Shown: positions 1-13,800, numbered from the stretch's first letter. The stretch: DNA of 64,000 nt from Xiphophorus maculatus (GCF_002775205.1 NC_036451.1:20570351-20634350); one strand, 5' to 3'. Made by a program: numbers and translations. The notes: generated by a model from the letters alone, not told the origin.

Positions 1-526
1 TGGCTGGCTTCAGCACACGGAGCTTTTGCATAAGATGTTCCTGGTGATACACCTACTGGCGCCACTGCTGTGCTCACCATGTGCTTATACATGTCCACCA
101 TAACTAAAACCGACGTTAGGTCTTTGTTGGCAAAAAAAAATACATTTTAATCTCATCTGACTAAAGTGTATTAACTCCCGTTAGTCCTAGAAGACTTTAC
201 AGCACAAGTTGCATGTTTATGTTTGTGATGGTAGGACAGGAATAAGCTTGTTGCAACAAGTCATGAATCAAATGATAAATTAAGATGAATTTACAGAGAC
301 TTCATTTTATTTATGGTTTCTGTTTCTGTTTTATTTATTGATTTTGGTTGCCTGGTTTTACTTTTAGATATTTAAAATTTTGCGGGGCAGTGTTCTCATT
401 TCTTTAAGTAGAAAGTGAGTTTATTGTGTGGATATTTCTTAGATCACTACGATATTTGAAGACAGATATTTTTCTGTCTTTCAAAGTCACATCACACGGT
501 TGACCCTCATGTTTTTTGCCCTGCAG
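1..526 (+). other. sbno2 intron, left end of window
   Basis: No exon is visible before the acceptor that ends in ctgcag at 521-526. The stretch is AT-rich and I see no repeat or gene in it. It is taken as an intron because a clear sbno2 exon starts at 527 and the protein's upstream part is missing. Confidence 0.6.
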
Positions 527-2954
527 ATCAGCGTGGACAGAGGAATGCCATGGGACGAGGCGTACAACAGGTCACTGAAGCTCACCGGTCCTGAGGAGGG
601 ATTCTACCTTTCCCATAAGGTCCGTTCGTCCATCTCTGTCCAGGCTCCCGAAAGCTTCCCTGTGTGCTTTAAATTGATCAAATACTAAAATTGTGTGGGT
701 GTGTGTTCTCTCTCCAGCTGCGAGGTAACAGCCCGTGTGTGCTGCTGGCCGAGCAGGGAAGAGGTAAAAACTTCAACATCTACAAGCCCAACATTGGCAA
801 GCAGACGCAGCCCGAGAGCCTCAGCAACCTGCAGCAACGTTACAGAAAGGCAAGAAGTCAACTAACTGGACATATTGCTTTCCTATCCACTGCGTTTAGC
901 ACACTTAAGCAAACGTTTTCTACTTTCATCGTATACTTGTCTATTATATATTTTTTCCACCTTAATTTTAGCAAATATTGATTATTTCCTGACATTGCCA
1001 TTTAAAAACTAATAGCTCTGGAAATTGCTTTGAAAAAGATGGGTGTTCATAGCCTAGAATCTGCTGCCCCCTGGTGGACTTGTTTCGCCAAAGCCGTGTT
1101 AGTGCTTTGCGAGTCTGCACTTGCTGAACTTTCGACAGATTATCATGTTGACTCTGTGCTGTTTCAGGTTACTTTCTTGGAGGCCAGGGAGAGCTGGGAG
1201 AACCAGTTCACCTTTTCCTTTAAGAACTGCAGCCACGCCAACTGGTGAGTAACAAAAACATCCACAACATCCCCGAGGATTATCAGCTTAAGCTTCCTCT
1301 GATCAGTCCGGTGTCTCTAACTATTATAGCTTGTAAAATCATTGGAGTTATAAATAAATGTCACACTTAGCACATAAAAACAATAAAAATAGAAGAAATC
1401 CAATTGCCTTCTACCTTAGTGTTTGTCAAGTACTGGATGGCTGTTAATCCATTTCCTGTCTGCCTCTTCAAGGAATGGGAAGTGTAAGAAAATCGAGGAG
1501 GGCCAGGAGTGTCTGGCGGGGATGCGTCTCCGCCAGTATCACATGCTGTGCGGAGCTTTGTTACGGGTGTGGAAGCGGGTCTCCGACGTTGTGTCCGACA
1601 TCACCAGCTCCAGCATTCTGCAGATCGTCCGCCTCAAAACCAAGCAGCACAACAAGCAAGTCGGTGAGTGCATCCAACGTTTCAGCGTCGTGCACACGAA
1701 ATTTGCAGTTAAATTAATACTTTTACACTGTAACATTATGTTTTAATTAAGAGGGCTGCTGAATAGAGAGTTGTTTGATGTTTTTTAAGAAGCGTTCGAT
1801 CGGTCTCTCGGGACTCATTGGTTTCTTTCTCTCCGCTGTTGCTGCACACAGGCATCAAGATCCCAGAAAACTGCGTGGCCCGCGTGCGCGAGGAGCTGCT
1901 GCAGATGGACGAGGAGGTGAAACGGAGGCGGAAAGAGAAGGAGCAGCAGGAGCGCATGCGCAAAATGGAGCAGGAGAACAAGCACCTTCTGGAGAACCTG
2001 TTCAGCCGGAAGCCCATCCAAAACCAGACGCTCCCTCATCCTCTGGTGTCCAACCCGTTCCCCAAACAGAACCTGAACGCTCTGCAGAGGACTCAGCTCG
2101 GCAGCTTCTCCCAGCCGTCCTCCCACAGCCCGTCGCTGTTCCCTCTCAACGGCTGGCCCAACAACTCCTCCTCCTTGTCCTCTGCCTCCTCCGCCACCAA
2201 CGGCCAGGTCTGCCAGCCCAGCCACAGATTCCCCCCGTTCTACGGCTCGTCGTCTTTCATGTCTTTCCCTCAATCCAAGAACCCGCCACTCCAGCTCACC
2301 CAGTTCTCGCCGGCTCCCCTTCTGTCTTCCAAGAACCCTCTGGACGAAATCTTGGACCTGACCGTGAGCCCACCTTCTTCGTCTCCGGACAGCACCACGG
2401 CCAACCCGGCCGCGTTCGTGGAAGATTTCAACCTGGACGTTCTCTTGGGCCAGACGGCGCCGGACATGTTGACCGCCCCGCAGACGCAGCTGCCCCAACT
2501 CGACCTGCAGCACATCCTGCAGCACACGTCGGAGACAGCGGCGACGCCGTCCAGCCAGTTTGACCTGCAGCGCCCACCGGAGCCGCAGCAAGAGCAGCAG
2601 ACGCAGGAGCAAAGCCGCGACTTGTTGGTCAACAACCATCAGGACATACTAGAGCTACTTTGCGCAGGCCTGTCTCCGCCCCCGCCCGCGCAGAAAGCCG
2701 TCTCGTTGTCTTCCGCCCTGTCCCACTACCCCAATCCGCCCTCCTCGTCCTCGTCATCCTCCTCCTCGTCCTCGCTGTACTCCAGCGCGGCGCACTCCTC
2801 CTGCTTTCCGGCGAACTCGCTGCTGCCGCTCTCGGACCCTTTACCCAACGGCCAGTGCGGCGCGGGCGCGCTGGACGTCCGCGAGGCTCTGAACAGCATG
2901 CTGCAAGCCGGACCCGACCGCAAGTCCGTCATCCAGTACCGTCAGCAAGACTGA
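527..2954 (+). CDS. sbno2: Strawberry notch homolog 2, C-terminal part (5' end outside window)
   Basis: Nuclear co-regulator related to Drosophila strawberry notch, with a helicase-like core that lies upstream of this window. Exons: 527-619, 718-849, 1168-1244, 1473-1663, 1852-2954, giving the last 531 residues in one continuous frame. Visible pieces resembling vertebrate SBNO2 are [67 protein letters not shown] and [10 protein letters not shown] charged coiled-coil stretch follows ([17 protein letters not shown]), then a long Ser/Pro/Gln-rich tail containing ILDLTVSPP and ending near [10 protein letters not shown]. These tail motifs resemble the end of SBNO2 rather than SBNO1, and the gpx4/polr2e/arhgap45 neighbourhood agrees. 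The second intron starts with GC instead of GT. The last exon is GC-rich and has long antisense open frames that are shadows. Confidence 0.93.
850..1167 (+). other. GC-AG intron in sbno2
   Basis: The exon ending at 849 reads AGAAAG and the intron begins GCAAGAAG. The acceptor is tttcag at 1167. Phase 0 on both sides restores QQRYRK-VTFLEA, which matches the family. The nearest GT (857) would break the frame. Confidence 0.75.
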
Positions 2955-5900
2955 GAGCTCAAATCGTTACAAACTGTCTGGAATCTGTCCTTTTTTTTTT
3001 TCTTTTTTTTTTTTGGTGTTTTGGTTTTTGTGTTTTGTTTTTTTTTAAAGCAGATCGCATCTTGTTTGCTGCTGTCTAGAACCTGTCCTACCCTCCTTCC
3101 TCTCCCCCTGACCCTCTGACCCCCTGATCCCCTCAGGGCCTATAGTCACGTCACTGCCTGTCCTGTGCTGGACCCCCTCCCTCCCCCGCACCCCCTGAGG
3201 TGATGGCAGACTCAGTCAATAACAGATTTCTGCACCAAAGTGTGCCCTACACAGTAAAAGGCAGCTGTTTTACAAGTAAAAAACAAAACAAAACAAAAAA
3301 AAACAGGAAGTGAAAAACTAACCACCTTTTAGTGGAAAAAAAAAAACAGGAGCTGTCAAGAAACACAAAACTTATTCACTGAGGCATGGAAATTTTTAAA
3401 AACAAAACAACAAATCCCGCTGCTGATTCGTAACGAGTGAAGTTGCTGGAAGCTCTAAAAACGCCTCTCACCATTTACAACTTTTGCTTTTTCTGGGGGA
3501 AAAAAAAGTATGCTGAGTTTGAGTGAAACAAAACAAAACAACAGAGAGAGTGAAAGAGAAAACATGAAATCTTTTAGCTGGTTAGCCACGAAATGCCTCC
3601 GTTTTCTGTTATTTCCTCCACATCGTCCCTCCTGGTTCTCTCCCTGCTCCTATTAACACTAGCGCGAGGAAGAAGAAGGGGAGGAAGATCAGCCTGCTGT
3701 TGCGACAAACAGTGCCTTCAGAAAAAAAAACTATAAATGCAGTCTTTAATACTCCATGTAGCCTAATGTATAGATTTGTACTCTTGAGCAGTGGTTTTAT
3801 TCTTAATTTAATACACGTGTATTTGTATTTAACTTTGACCCCATGAATGAGTGAGTGAGTCAGCCGCCATTTAGTCGGTCTTTGCTGGTGTAAAGTTGTC
3901 TGCCTTGCTGCTCTTTGGTTGGAAAACAAACCAGGGGAGGGTTTCAGGGTGCCGAGAGGTGAAGCGAGTGGACAGACTCACACATGACAGCTTGGCTAAC
4001 ACCTGGTTAGATGCTCGGAGGTTATCAGGTCTCTGAAACGGAAAACACTACGCTCAGAGAAGCCCCGTCACGTTCTCGCACCAGGACCAGATTGCATCTC
4101 TTCTCTGTTGTTGCCCTCCTCCTCATTTCTTCATCTTCATCCGCCTCCTTCCTGTTCAAAATCTCCGTCTTGTCTCGATTTTTTTTGTAGCACTCATCCG
4201 ATGCAGATTCTGTTTTATATTGGAGCTCTTTGAGTGTTTTTAAATGTGCGTTTGCGTCACTATTTGTCCTCTTTGAGTTTGTTTCCCTCTGTAGGCATGG
4301 GCTGGTATGAGATTCTCGTGTAAAAATGACAATGAAATTTTCAATGAAACAGAAAAGAAACAATTTCTAACTAAAATATAGTCGCATATTTATTACTATT
4401 GCTGTATGAAATAATTCTATTAGATTTATGTGTTTATCAGCTACCTTTCAGCCAGCTGACCAGTAGTGAGCAGCGGTACTCATGTGAAGCAACTTTAAAC
4501 TGTCAACCTTGATAACTGTAACCAGCTCATGCCTCGTTTCAGTCTCTAAAACCCGTGGAAAAACAGAGAAAGTTGCATTTTTTGTTGTTTGTTGTTTTGT
4601 TTTTTTTTCATTTTTATCCATCATCTTCGACATAGGAAAACAGAAAGCTTGAGCAGCTTTGCTGTCCTTTTTCAGCTCTCAGCGTGTATGGTGTTTCCTA
4701 AACCTGACATCTGGTGATATTCGTGTGTGAAAACAATGCACTGTAGCTGGTTCGTGACAAATTGCCAGGAGTTCAACTTGTCGAAAAAGCAATAACCAAT
4801 ACAATAGTTTTGAAACGAAACAAAAACAAAACAAAACAAAACAAAAAAAAACACGGCGAAACGTTTACGCTCGAGCAGGCAAAGCTCTGCGGCTGTAGTC
4901 GTAGTTGTGGTTTGAATCCTTCGTCACGTTCGTTTTGTAAAGTACACTTTGACTCGTGACGAGTTGGTGTTTCACTTATTGCTATTCTGAAACCTATTGT
5001 TATTTATATTTAAGGGATATTTAGATTTTAGATATGCTATCTTCTTATAATAGTCCGTGGTATATTTTGGTCAGGGAAGTTACTTTGTGTTGAAGATTGC
5101 TTAAGAGTAAAACAAATTTTTATTATAACCTGCCACCAAATAAGATTGCACTGTTCTGTACTGCTGTACAGTGTCTGGGTTTATTTTAGCTCCCGCTGTC
5201 CTCTCGACCCGTTCGTCCCAGAAATACCAAAGTGTTCCACAGACAGACACCCCTAAAGATACTGGCTCCAACATGCGAGACCTTTTATCAATCTCAGGAA
5301 GAAACCCACCGTGTCAGGGCGTTCACACAATTATACCGTTTTTTGTTTGTTTTTTTCCCCTTGTAACAGTGATGAAACTAATGCTTCTGGGGTTTGTGTT
5401 GTTTTTTTGTTTGTTTGTTTGTTTCTTAACTCTGTGCTGTGACTCTTGCTGTATTTATGTTGGAGATTTAATGTGATTAGTTTATTTGTCCTTGTGAAAA
5501 TGCTAGTGATTTTAAATGTTTATGCCATCTTAGGGCAAAGATCAAAGCCTCTTTCGTTTAAGAAATTTTACCTTTTCTGCGGACAATTGTTTTATTTGTA
5601 TCCATTTTTTTTAGCTTCATTCACACCTGGGATATATTTTAACACAGAAATAACAGATGTGAGCCTTTCCCACCTCGTTTCACAGATGGTTAAGACTCAT
5701 TCAAAGCAATTATTTCTCTTTCTCATATTTCTCTTCAGGCACATTCCAAGACGTCAGTCTGCAAAAGCTTTCTTTGTGTTTTTTTTTTTTCTTTCTTTCT
5801 TTGTTTGTTTGTCACAAAAGTTAAAGCTTTACGTGTTTGAGGGATTTATAGATATACAAATTTATATTTACAGCAATTTTATTATTTTATTTGCTTAGGT

Positions 5901-6385
5901 AGGCCTTTAATCATATATCATTTTGCACTAAGAATGGCATAATCCAGTTACTGTTTGTGTTGGCTATGATTGAGCAGTGCAAGCTTGGCGTCTCTGTTCT
6001 TTCCACTTGCTCTCTGTATACTGTAACCATGTTTCTCGTTCCTTCACCATTTGCATATTATTATATAAATGTTATCACTCTGAAATAATTTATTGCTAAC
6101 AAAAAAAATGACACAAAAACATGCTACTGATTGTATGTATTTTTAAACAAAGCCTATTTTTTCTGTAAAAAAAAAAATAAGACAAAAACTGTGTTCAGCA
6201 CTTTTATTCTGGGTTTTGCTTTTGTTTTCTATATATTTATAATTTAGATCTAAATGTATATATTGTAAAATTTGTGCCTTTCGACTAATTCTTTAAGAAA
6301 AGGTTTTCTACTCATTAAAGGAAGGACTATATGAAACTGCAATCTTAACTTTGTAAACAAATAAAAACTTGAAGATTGCTGAAGC
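2955..6385 (+). other. sbno2: sbno2 3' untranslated region
   Basis: About 3.4 kb follows the stop at 2952-2954 with no credible gene on either strand. It holds T-rich and CAAAA-rich tracts and several ATTTA pentamers that could affect message stability. The best polyadenylation signal is AATAAA at 6360-6365. That the whole stretch is one 3'UTR is inferred from the lack of an earlier strong end. Confidence 0.6.
6360..6365 (+). terminator. Polyadenylation signal for sbno2
   Basis: Canonical AATAAA, followed by a TG/T-rich stretch (tcgtgtttgtttatttg) as expected for a cleavage downstream element. Confidence 0.6.
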
Positions 6386-6639
6386 GGAGTCGTGTTTGTT
6401 TATTTGAGTTTTACACTTTACAATATTGTTTTGAGTTCATATTTTAAACTATGCCATGAAGAAGAAGTTGCACTGAGCAGTTAAAAAAATGTGCCCTGAT
6501 CGCCCTCTCCTGGATGAATGATGCAACTGCATTAAAACTGACTTTTAAACTCCAGATTTAATCAGCAGGAATATGTTTATTTTATGAAGCTACGAAGGTC
6601 TCAGAGGTTTCTCAGAGAACTTTGAATATCTCAGCGGTC

Positions 6640-7290
6640 TGTTCAGTCAACAATCGAGGAGGAAGTAAAAAGGGAAAGAGTAAAGCACAACTGCAAACAG
6701 ACAGACCTGTCTAACCTGATGGAGAAGAAGAAATCTACAGCTCAGACTGGAGAAAATGTGATGCATATTGAAAAGTGACAGGAAGAAAGTTGTTGAAAGA
6801 AAGCAGAGATCGATGCTGTTAAACGTCTAGCTAAAGGCAAATGTCGAATAAGTTGATGTGGTCAAAGCAGAACAACAATGAATTTTGAGAAATAGTGCAA
6901 ACCGCTGCGTCTGATGGGGAAACAACTGCGCATCATCATGAACACAACATCTCAACGGTGGAACATGGTGGTGGCAACATCATGCTGTGAGGATGTAGTA
7001 TATCATAGCAGGGAATCCAGTCGATTAGTGGAGCTAAATATTGAACAAATCTGGACGAACATTCTGAAAAATATACAAGGACAAGAACCAAAGCGATTCG
7101 TTCAAGCGCTGGCCAAACGTTTCAGGTGTTTATTTCGATTTGTTTTGTTTTGTTTTGTTGTTGTTGTTACAAAACAAATTTCCATCCATTTGACTGGTAT
7201 GTCCAGCTTCACGTGACTCAAAATCCCAATACAATAATGGTTGCAAAATAAATGTGAAAATGTTCAGGGGTGTGACCAATCTTGTGAGGT
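6640..7290 (+). mobile_element. Decayed Tc1-like transposon fragment
   Basis: The stretch around 6940-6995 (acatggtggtggcaacatcatgctgtgaggatg) corresponds to the transposase segment that encodes the Lys-His-Gly-Gly-Gly-Ser region of a Tc1-like family very common in fish. The end near 7245-7275 (aatgtgaaaatgttcaggggtgtg) resembles the terminal part of the same family. No intact reading frame remains. Confidence 0.55.
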
Positions 7291-7361
7291 GACGTAGTGC
7301 ACACAGATCTTAGTTTGCGTTTCATAAAAACTGAAGTACTGTATTGCTAAAATATATTACT

Positions 7362-7432
7362 ACTACTACTAGTACTACTAATAATAATTACAATAATAAT
7401 AATAATGCTAATAATAATTATAATAATGACAG
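7362..7432 (+). repeat. Imperfect (TAA/TAC)n microsatellite
   Basis: Runs of TAC and TAA trinucleotides with interruptions, between sbno2 and tjp3. Confidence 0.7.
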
Positions 7433-7599
7433 AAGTGAACTTCACAGCCAGTTAGACCATTAGATAATCTGTTATCTCATTTAAAACAGAAACAGACGCA
7501 TAATGATGTTTTTCTAACGTGATTGCAGTCAAAGGTCATGCCTTACAAAACCTAAGCTAAGCGTTTTATCTGTGGTAGTAAACCCGTCTTTTTACCGTC

Positions 7600-7797
7600 A
7601 GTAAACTACGTCATGACGTCGTGAAACTCAGCGTCCGATCAGGCCACGCCTCGTGCTCACCTGAGCGCAGGAAGATTTGAGGCAAACTTTTACAAGAAAC
7701 CAAACAGCCACAGGGAGAAAACGACACCGCGGAGAAAGACTCCTACTGGAACATAGGACTTTGCTTATACGAAGAGAAAGATAGCGGAAAGAAACAG
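7600..7797 (+). promoter_or_regulatory. Candidate promoter and non-coding first exon upstream of tjp3
   Basis: Two overlapping cAMP-response-like elements (tacgtcat and tgacgtcg, 7607-7621) lie in a locally GC-rich, CpG-containing stretch. It is followed by a purine-rich segment that ends at a donor-like site (aaacag, then gtttgt at 7798). No start codon leads into a conserved protein. It could be a 5'UTR exon of tjp3 or of a non-coding transcript. This is inference only. Confidence 0.35.
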
Positions 7798-7849
7798 GTT
7801 TGTTATTCTAATTGGTGTTTTACGCGCTTTTTTTGTTTAAAGAAAAAAA

Positions 7850-10160
7850 AAAAGGTCAGGTTTTGGAAGGAGAATCGAGCTCTAAAGAAACAGGTGATTT
7901 CCATCGCTGTAGATTAAAGGCTCGTTATCTTAACCACCCTTTAATGTCGCAGGTGTCTCAACGCTTTACAATCTAGCAGCTCTTCTTCAGCTCTTATAAA
8001 CTCCAACCTGGACAAAATGATATTCAGAAGATTTTGCAATTTTTGTTTTTCCTTCCTTTTGTTTTAGAGAATTTCTTTGTACGGGTTTAACCCCGGTATT
8101 GTTGTGCAGGTATGTTGAATTGGATATTTGCTCAGTGTTGATGTCCGTGGGTTCTGTGAAGCCCAGCTGCAGTTCTTGGTGTTGAACGGTGACTGACAGA
8201 CAGCTGCAGGCCCACCTCTCCTTCTCTCCCCTCTTCCTTTCTTTTCTTCCCCTCGCCTTACTGGTTCTGCCACATGTACAAGTTTCTACCTGCCTGCCAC
8301 AGAGTTTCACAATAGTTTCGGCTACATTCCCAGAGTGCTGCGTCTTCCTCCGCCTCCATCCGAATCAGAGTCTGGATCTGATTAAATGATCGTTTCTGGA
8401 AACACCACTGAGAATAAAGAGGAATCTGTTGCGAGCGTTTTGATAAAATACTTTCAATAAAATTGCCTGCTGACATTTGACTTAAAATTAAGACGAAAAA
8501 TCATCAATGTATCTTTTAAAAAAAAAAAAGAAACACACAATAATGTATTTAAAAAACATGAAATCAGAATTAGATTAGCTCAAGACTTTTGGCTCTGGCT
8601 GATGGTGTCTTTCAATTGATATGCAATATAAACTTATTGAGTTTGGATCAAGTATTAAAACACATTAAACACAATATAGAAAATGTATGTATACAATACA
8701 AATGTACATGGATATATATGTGAATATTGCTGCTTTGTGTCAAAACTTCTTTCTTTTATGAGTGTGGTAGCTGTCAAGTTTGGGTACTTAGTTAAGTGAA
8801 ACAGAAACGGCTGTAGGAAATGATAGTGGGGAGTGAAATGAATGTTGATCTGAAACATACTGATATAAAATCAGTGTAGCCTATTTATTGTGCATTATTT
8901 AGTCATTTAGAGTAGTGCAGTTTTTAGGATTTTTGCCTTGCAGCATCAGTCCTACGTTTGAATCAGTTCTGGTATCAGTGTGACTTTGGATCTTTCTTTG
9001 TTAGTTTACTTGTTCTCAAAGCATACCAAGGTTTTCTCCACTTATTCTAGTTTTCTCACCCACTGGTTGATGGAGAGAGACGGCAGCCTCCCTGGCTGGC
9101 AGGATGGATGGAGAAGAATGCTATATATAAGCAGTGTGACTTAATGCAGTGAGAATTGCATTTAAATTTAATAACTTTATGCCTCACAGCTGTTCTTATT
9201 CCCTTAAGATTGCCCTATTTTTAATTGATCTTTTCTGCATTTTAAGAGTAGATGAACGGATCCAAAATTTCCTGGCAAATATTGACTTTAATTTGGTGCT
9301 TTTGTTTTGTTGACGGTTGAACCTCAGTTTCAATTTTGACCCGTTATGTTTTGTTTTTGGAGGGTTCTGTTTGCTCTATAAAAGTAACTACAATAAGTCA
9401 GACAAGTTCTTTGAAAAGTTGCTGAAAAAGCCATTATAGTGGTAATAAAATCAATCGCCTCTCAGAGCTCATCAGGGGGAAATGATCTTATTGATTTGTG
9501 CATATCTGCAGTAATTTCAAGACCTGCTGACTATTGTAAAGGCATGTGTAAAGCAGTCCAGGTAGCTGTTTACTGTCTCTGAAGTGGGAACTTCACAGAA
9601 GAAAGTGGAAGCTGAAATGTCCTGTTCTGTGTAATTTCAGCCACTCTGTAAACCTCTGGAGTGTTTGTGGTGGAACCGTGCGTATTTACACAAAGAGATC
9701 TTGCTTTTCTTCATTAACCACAGGCCAGTTACAGCCCAATCCTCTCATGACACTTCATCTCTAATACTTCAGAAGAGTTTTTTTTTATTTGCTTGTTTGC
9801 TTTTATTACAATGATGATAAATTCATAAACAGATTGTTGTTTTCCATGTCTTAAGTTGAAATCTTGGCTAGCGTCTAGAGAGTGAGCAGGCAGTTTGCAT
9901 GTTGGATGTTAAGCAGGAGTGTCTTTGTGACTTAGAATGAAAGAAAACCTACGATCTTAGTGATTCTGCTGCTGGACAAACCAGGGATAAGCAATTACAT
10001 GTCTGGTTTAAGTCAGAGAACTAGCTCTTCTTACTTTCTTCACCTCAGATTAATAACTCACTTGCACTCATGTTTGCCTCCAGCGGTCACACCTAGCTGA
10101 TACCACGCAACGTTCCTGCACCTGCTATGTTGCCAATACACAACCAACACATTGTGTTGT
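7850..10160. other. Intergenic, no gene seen
   Basis: AT-rich sequence with short unrelated open frames. Apart from the decayed tRNA-like repeat listed separately, nothing coding is supported. Confidence 0.5.
8912..9115 (+). repeat. Decayed tRNA-like dispersed repeat, copy 1
   Basis: Contains the degraded blocks ttgccttgcagcatcag, then gttctcaaagcataccaagg, then ttttctccac and tagttttctcacccac. In the same order these resemble a common fish repeat (ttgccttgcagca..., tttgcatgttctcc..., gggtactccggtttcctccc). A reverse-strand copy lies at 61470-61640. Confidence 0.45.
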
Positions 10161-10831
10161 CATAAACGCAGCGCTTCTGAATACGGAAGTGGCAGGTCGT
10201 TCTCTGTACCTTTATTTCCCCCCCTCTGATGCAGATTAGGGACAGGTCAGTGTGGCCTTAAAGAGGCAGGGTGCTGATATTCAGACAGCAATACCGCGAA
10301 GGCACTCCCACGCCCCGGGGCGTGGATAAACGCCATCCACGAAGCAGAGATAACATCAAAGCTCGCTGTTGCCACGGTGCCATTTCCTGGTCCTGAGACA
10401 CAACAGAGCCACTGTAGGAACCCAGGAAACCCAACTCCAGGCCAGAGGATCTATATTGAAGCAAACAGCCCGTCAATTATTAACAGACCAGTGCTCTCAT
10501 TCCTCTGTCGTAACCATGGCACCCAGCAGACTGAAACTCGGCCAGCAGCTTGGGACCTGCAGCTGCTGAAAAGTTGACCAGGATGCCCACACAGTGCTGA
10601 CACTGGGAGCAAGTGGACCTGTTTGGCTTTAGAGAAGGAATTGCCAAAGATCGGATTGGCCGACGCATATGGATTATTTGATGGAAGAAACTAAGAAGAG
10701 ATTTTTAGTTTTTAACTTTTAATTTCTTCACTATTGAGCATCCTGGTATCAGTGACCAGGTTCTCCACTGACCGGCACAAAACAGGGGATAATTACATAG
10801 AGGAGAAGACGACCGCAACGCTGCTTTCATC

Positions 10832-13800
10832 ATGAAACTGACACAGCGATTCAAACTGCTAAAACACTTCGGGTCTGTTCCCCCGGAGCCGCCGCCGCTG
10901 CTGGAGGTGCCTGTAAGTGAATGGATCGCTCCAGATGTAATGCTTTTGTTAGAAACATAACATCTGATCCGGTCGGTTTGTGGTCGAGGAACGAAACGGG
11001 GATTTAAAACTAAAAGTATCTTCCAGTCTACTAATCTGATCAAGTGCATCTACTATTTATTTTTAGGGTTATTTTAAGCAGATTATTTTAAGCAGCTTAG
11101 ATAACACTAAGCTTTTAATGTTAGTTAAAATTCAAAAGTTTAATTTACCACAGTTGTGATAAACTGCATCATGAACATGTTTAAATCCAATCATAACCTT
11201 GAAAAAAGTAAATAATGACTGCTTTGACTGCTGTGTTTTTCTAAACTTTACAAATTCAAATGCATGGGAGGGATTGCTCTCTACATTTGCATTCTAAGCA
11301 GGCTGCACCCACAGCAATGCCGCAGCGTTTCGCAACCAAAACCCATGATGCCGTTGTGATTAAATATATGTTTAAATGCTGAAACCCAAATATGAGAATG
11401 TGACACAATTGTTACCAGACTGAAAATATATAAATCATCTGAATTATTAAGCTCTCAGCTGAATTTTGTGGTAAACAAGTTATTTACAGACCGGTGAATG
11501 CAGAGGAAAACCTCCACAACAATTGTACACTAATAACTTGACATTATTTTGATACTTTCAGCTTTCTTTCAGCTGCATTTTTGTTGCTATAACCCACTCA
11601 GACTGGTATAATAATGCAAGTTAAGCCCTCTGGAAGAAAATTGAACTTTAAATTTGTAAAGAACACTTCACCCTGGAATAGGAAGATAATTTAAATATTC
11701 AAAATAAAATATGACAACCAAAAAAATTTGATAAAAGGGGAATAAAAATCACACAGAACAGAAACTATAAATAACATGGATTATATAAACAAAAATGGAA
11801 ATGATCAAGCTTATTTTAATTTATCATGCAATTAATTACTTGTTTGCAACAGACTTGAACATTATCTTTTATTTTTTAAAAATACGCATTTCTATTACTG
11901 CAAACAAATTTAATAGTACAGTTATTGTTAAATAACAAAACAATAGTAACAAAATAACATGGATGTTGACTATCCCTTTTTTGTGATTGGAAACATTGCC
12001 AAAAAACAACTTTGTCTTCTTGTATATAAATGTAATATCCTTCTTTCAGCCAGCTGACTATCAGTGCACAGTAGGGAAGGAGGAAATCTACATTATTTTA
12101 CACTTCAGCCAGAGAAAGTTCTTATCATTTCAAAGCAATAAGATAGAAATCTTTAGCAGTATTGAAACAGAAACTTTTCTTTAAAGGCACCTGAATGCTG
12201 GTAACCAACTCATGCTGAAGTTTTAATAGTTAACCTCTCAGTTGTACAACTATTGAAGTCCTCCTCAGGATAATGTTCTGATTACAGTAGCTGTCTCGAT
12301 TAAGGTTGTTTCACTGATCTCATATCAGTCTGTTGAGGTTAAAGGCGGCGCTGCTCCACCTTAAATCTGCTATCTACCTATAAAGCTCTACAGAGACCTA
12401 GAGAGTGGGCAAAGGCTCAAGGGGGAGGAGCGCGCTCCAGGTGAGGTCTCTGAAATGCTTCCCCGTTCGCTTGCTGGGAGAGGCAGAGAACTACCAGAGC
12501 TGGTCATATTACAGATAATTTCAGCGGGAGGATCGGGTTTCTGCTGGACTGCAGACTCCATCCATACAGAAGTGAATCTGAGGGAGAGGCTCTGCGGCCG
12601 GACGGCTGCAGTCCTGGGCGTTCTCGTTGTGCGTTTGTCAGTAGATGGAACATGAAGAGCGAGCTGCTTGTTGAGAGCATGGGGCCGCAGGTGTTTGGTT
12701 CAGGTTAGAAACCCCAGGGGAAAATGGAAGTAAGGTTCAAGGATCACATGGTGAGTGAAGAAGGTGGAAAACAAACAATTGTTTCCCTCATATGATGTAA
12801 TATTAAAAGGGCTTCTAAAAATTGGGATTAAAAATGAATAGAAAATATGTTTGATTCATTAGCTAAAGTGGGAAAGTTACTTTTTCAATTATTTTTATAA
12901 AACGTCTATGAGGATATGTTGCATTATTGTCGAATTTTTAGATTTATGTGTTAATTTTACTCCTGCAGGGACATGTTTAATTTAAGATGAACAAAGCTAG
13001 CTCTGTTTCTGTAGTTTCTTATATTTTTCTGAACTTTTCTGACAGACAAACCGTATTTAGTTTATTGACAAAGTTGGTTTTGTCTACTTTAAGCAGAGGA
13101 CAGTGATAAAACACACCCTGGAAGTTAACTTCAGTAGTTCTGCTGTAAATGTAGGTCTGCTCTGCAGTCGCCTTGGCCTCCTTTCCATTTCTCTCAATAG
13201 GAGATTTATGCTCTTGTTTGTGTTTGCTCTTTGCTCCTTCTCTGATTTTTACAGAGGGACATTCCTGATTCATTTTCCAAGGTACTTTTTCTTAGGGATG
13301 GGCTGAACGAGGCGTTCTGTGACTCTGGAGAAACATTTTGACCTTTTAAATGAGCTTTCAGTCAGGAGAATGCAGCTAATGAGCTACGATAAAACTACAG
13401 AATCAAACTGGTTATTTTCAGACTGGAGCCTGCCATGAAATCAGGTCACAGCCAGCTTTTATTTAGAGGATTCTCACAGTTGATGATTAACTTAGTCAAA
13501 CAGTCGGCCACCTGTCCAAAGGTCAAACTCTGCTGATCCTTCAGCATTTGCTAATTATCATAAGCATAACCTCTGGATAGGTGAGTACGCTAAATTTATG
13601 CAGCACCTTTCACAGGTATGAATCCCAAAATTGTTTCACTTTGACATAAAAACGTAAACATGTTTGACACCTAAAAAACATGAAACTACAAGATAATACA
13701 AAGTACAATTATAAGTAAAAAAAAATGTTCTAAATGTTTCAAACCTGTTTTTGACTCTCAATGACAGCAAGTATCTTGCTTTACCTGTTCTTCTGTAACA

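Noticed and set aside
1815-2639. 274-residue open frame on the minus strand opposite sbno2, and a 262-residue frame on the plus strand (1775-2563)
   Set aside because: Both are shadows of the GC-rich last sbno2 exon. Their translations are low-complexity (Arg/Leu- or Pro/Gln-rich) with no family resemblance.
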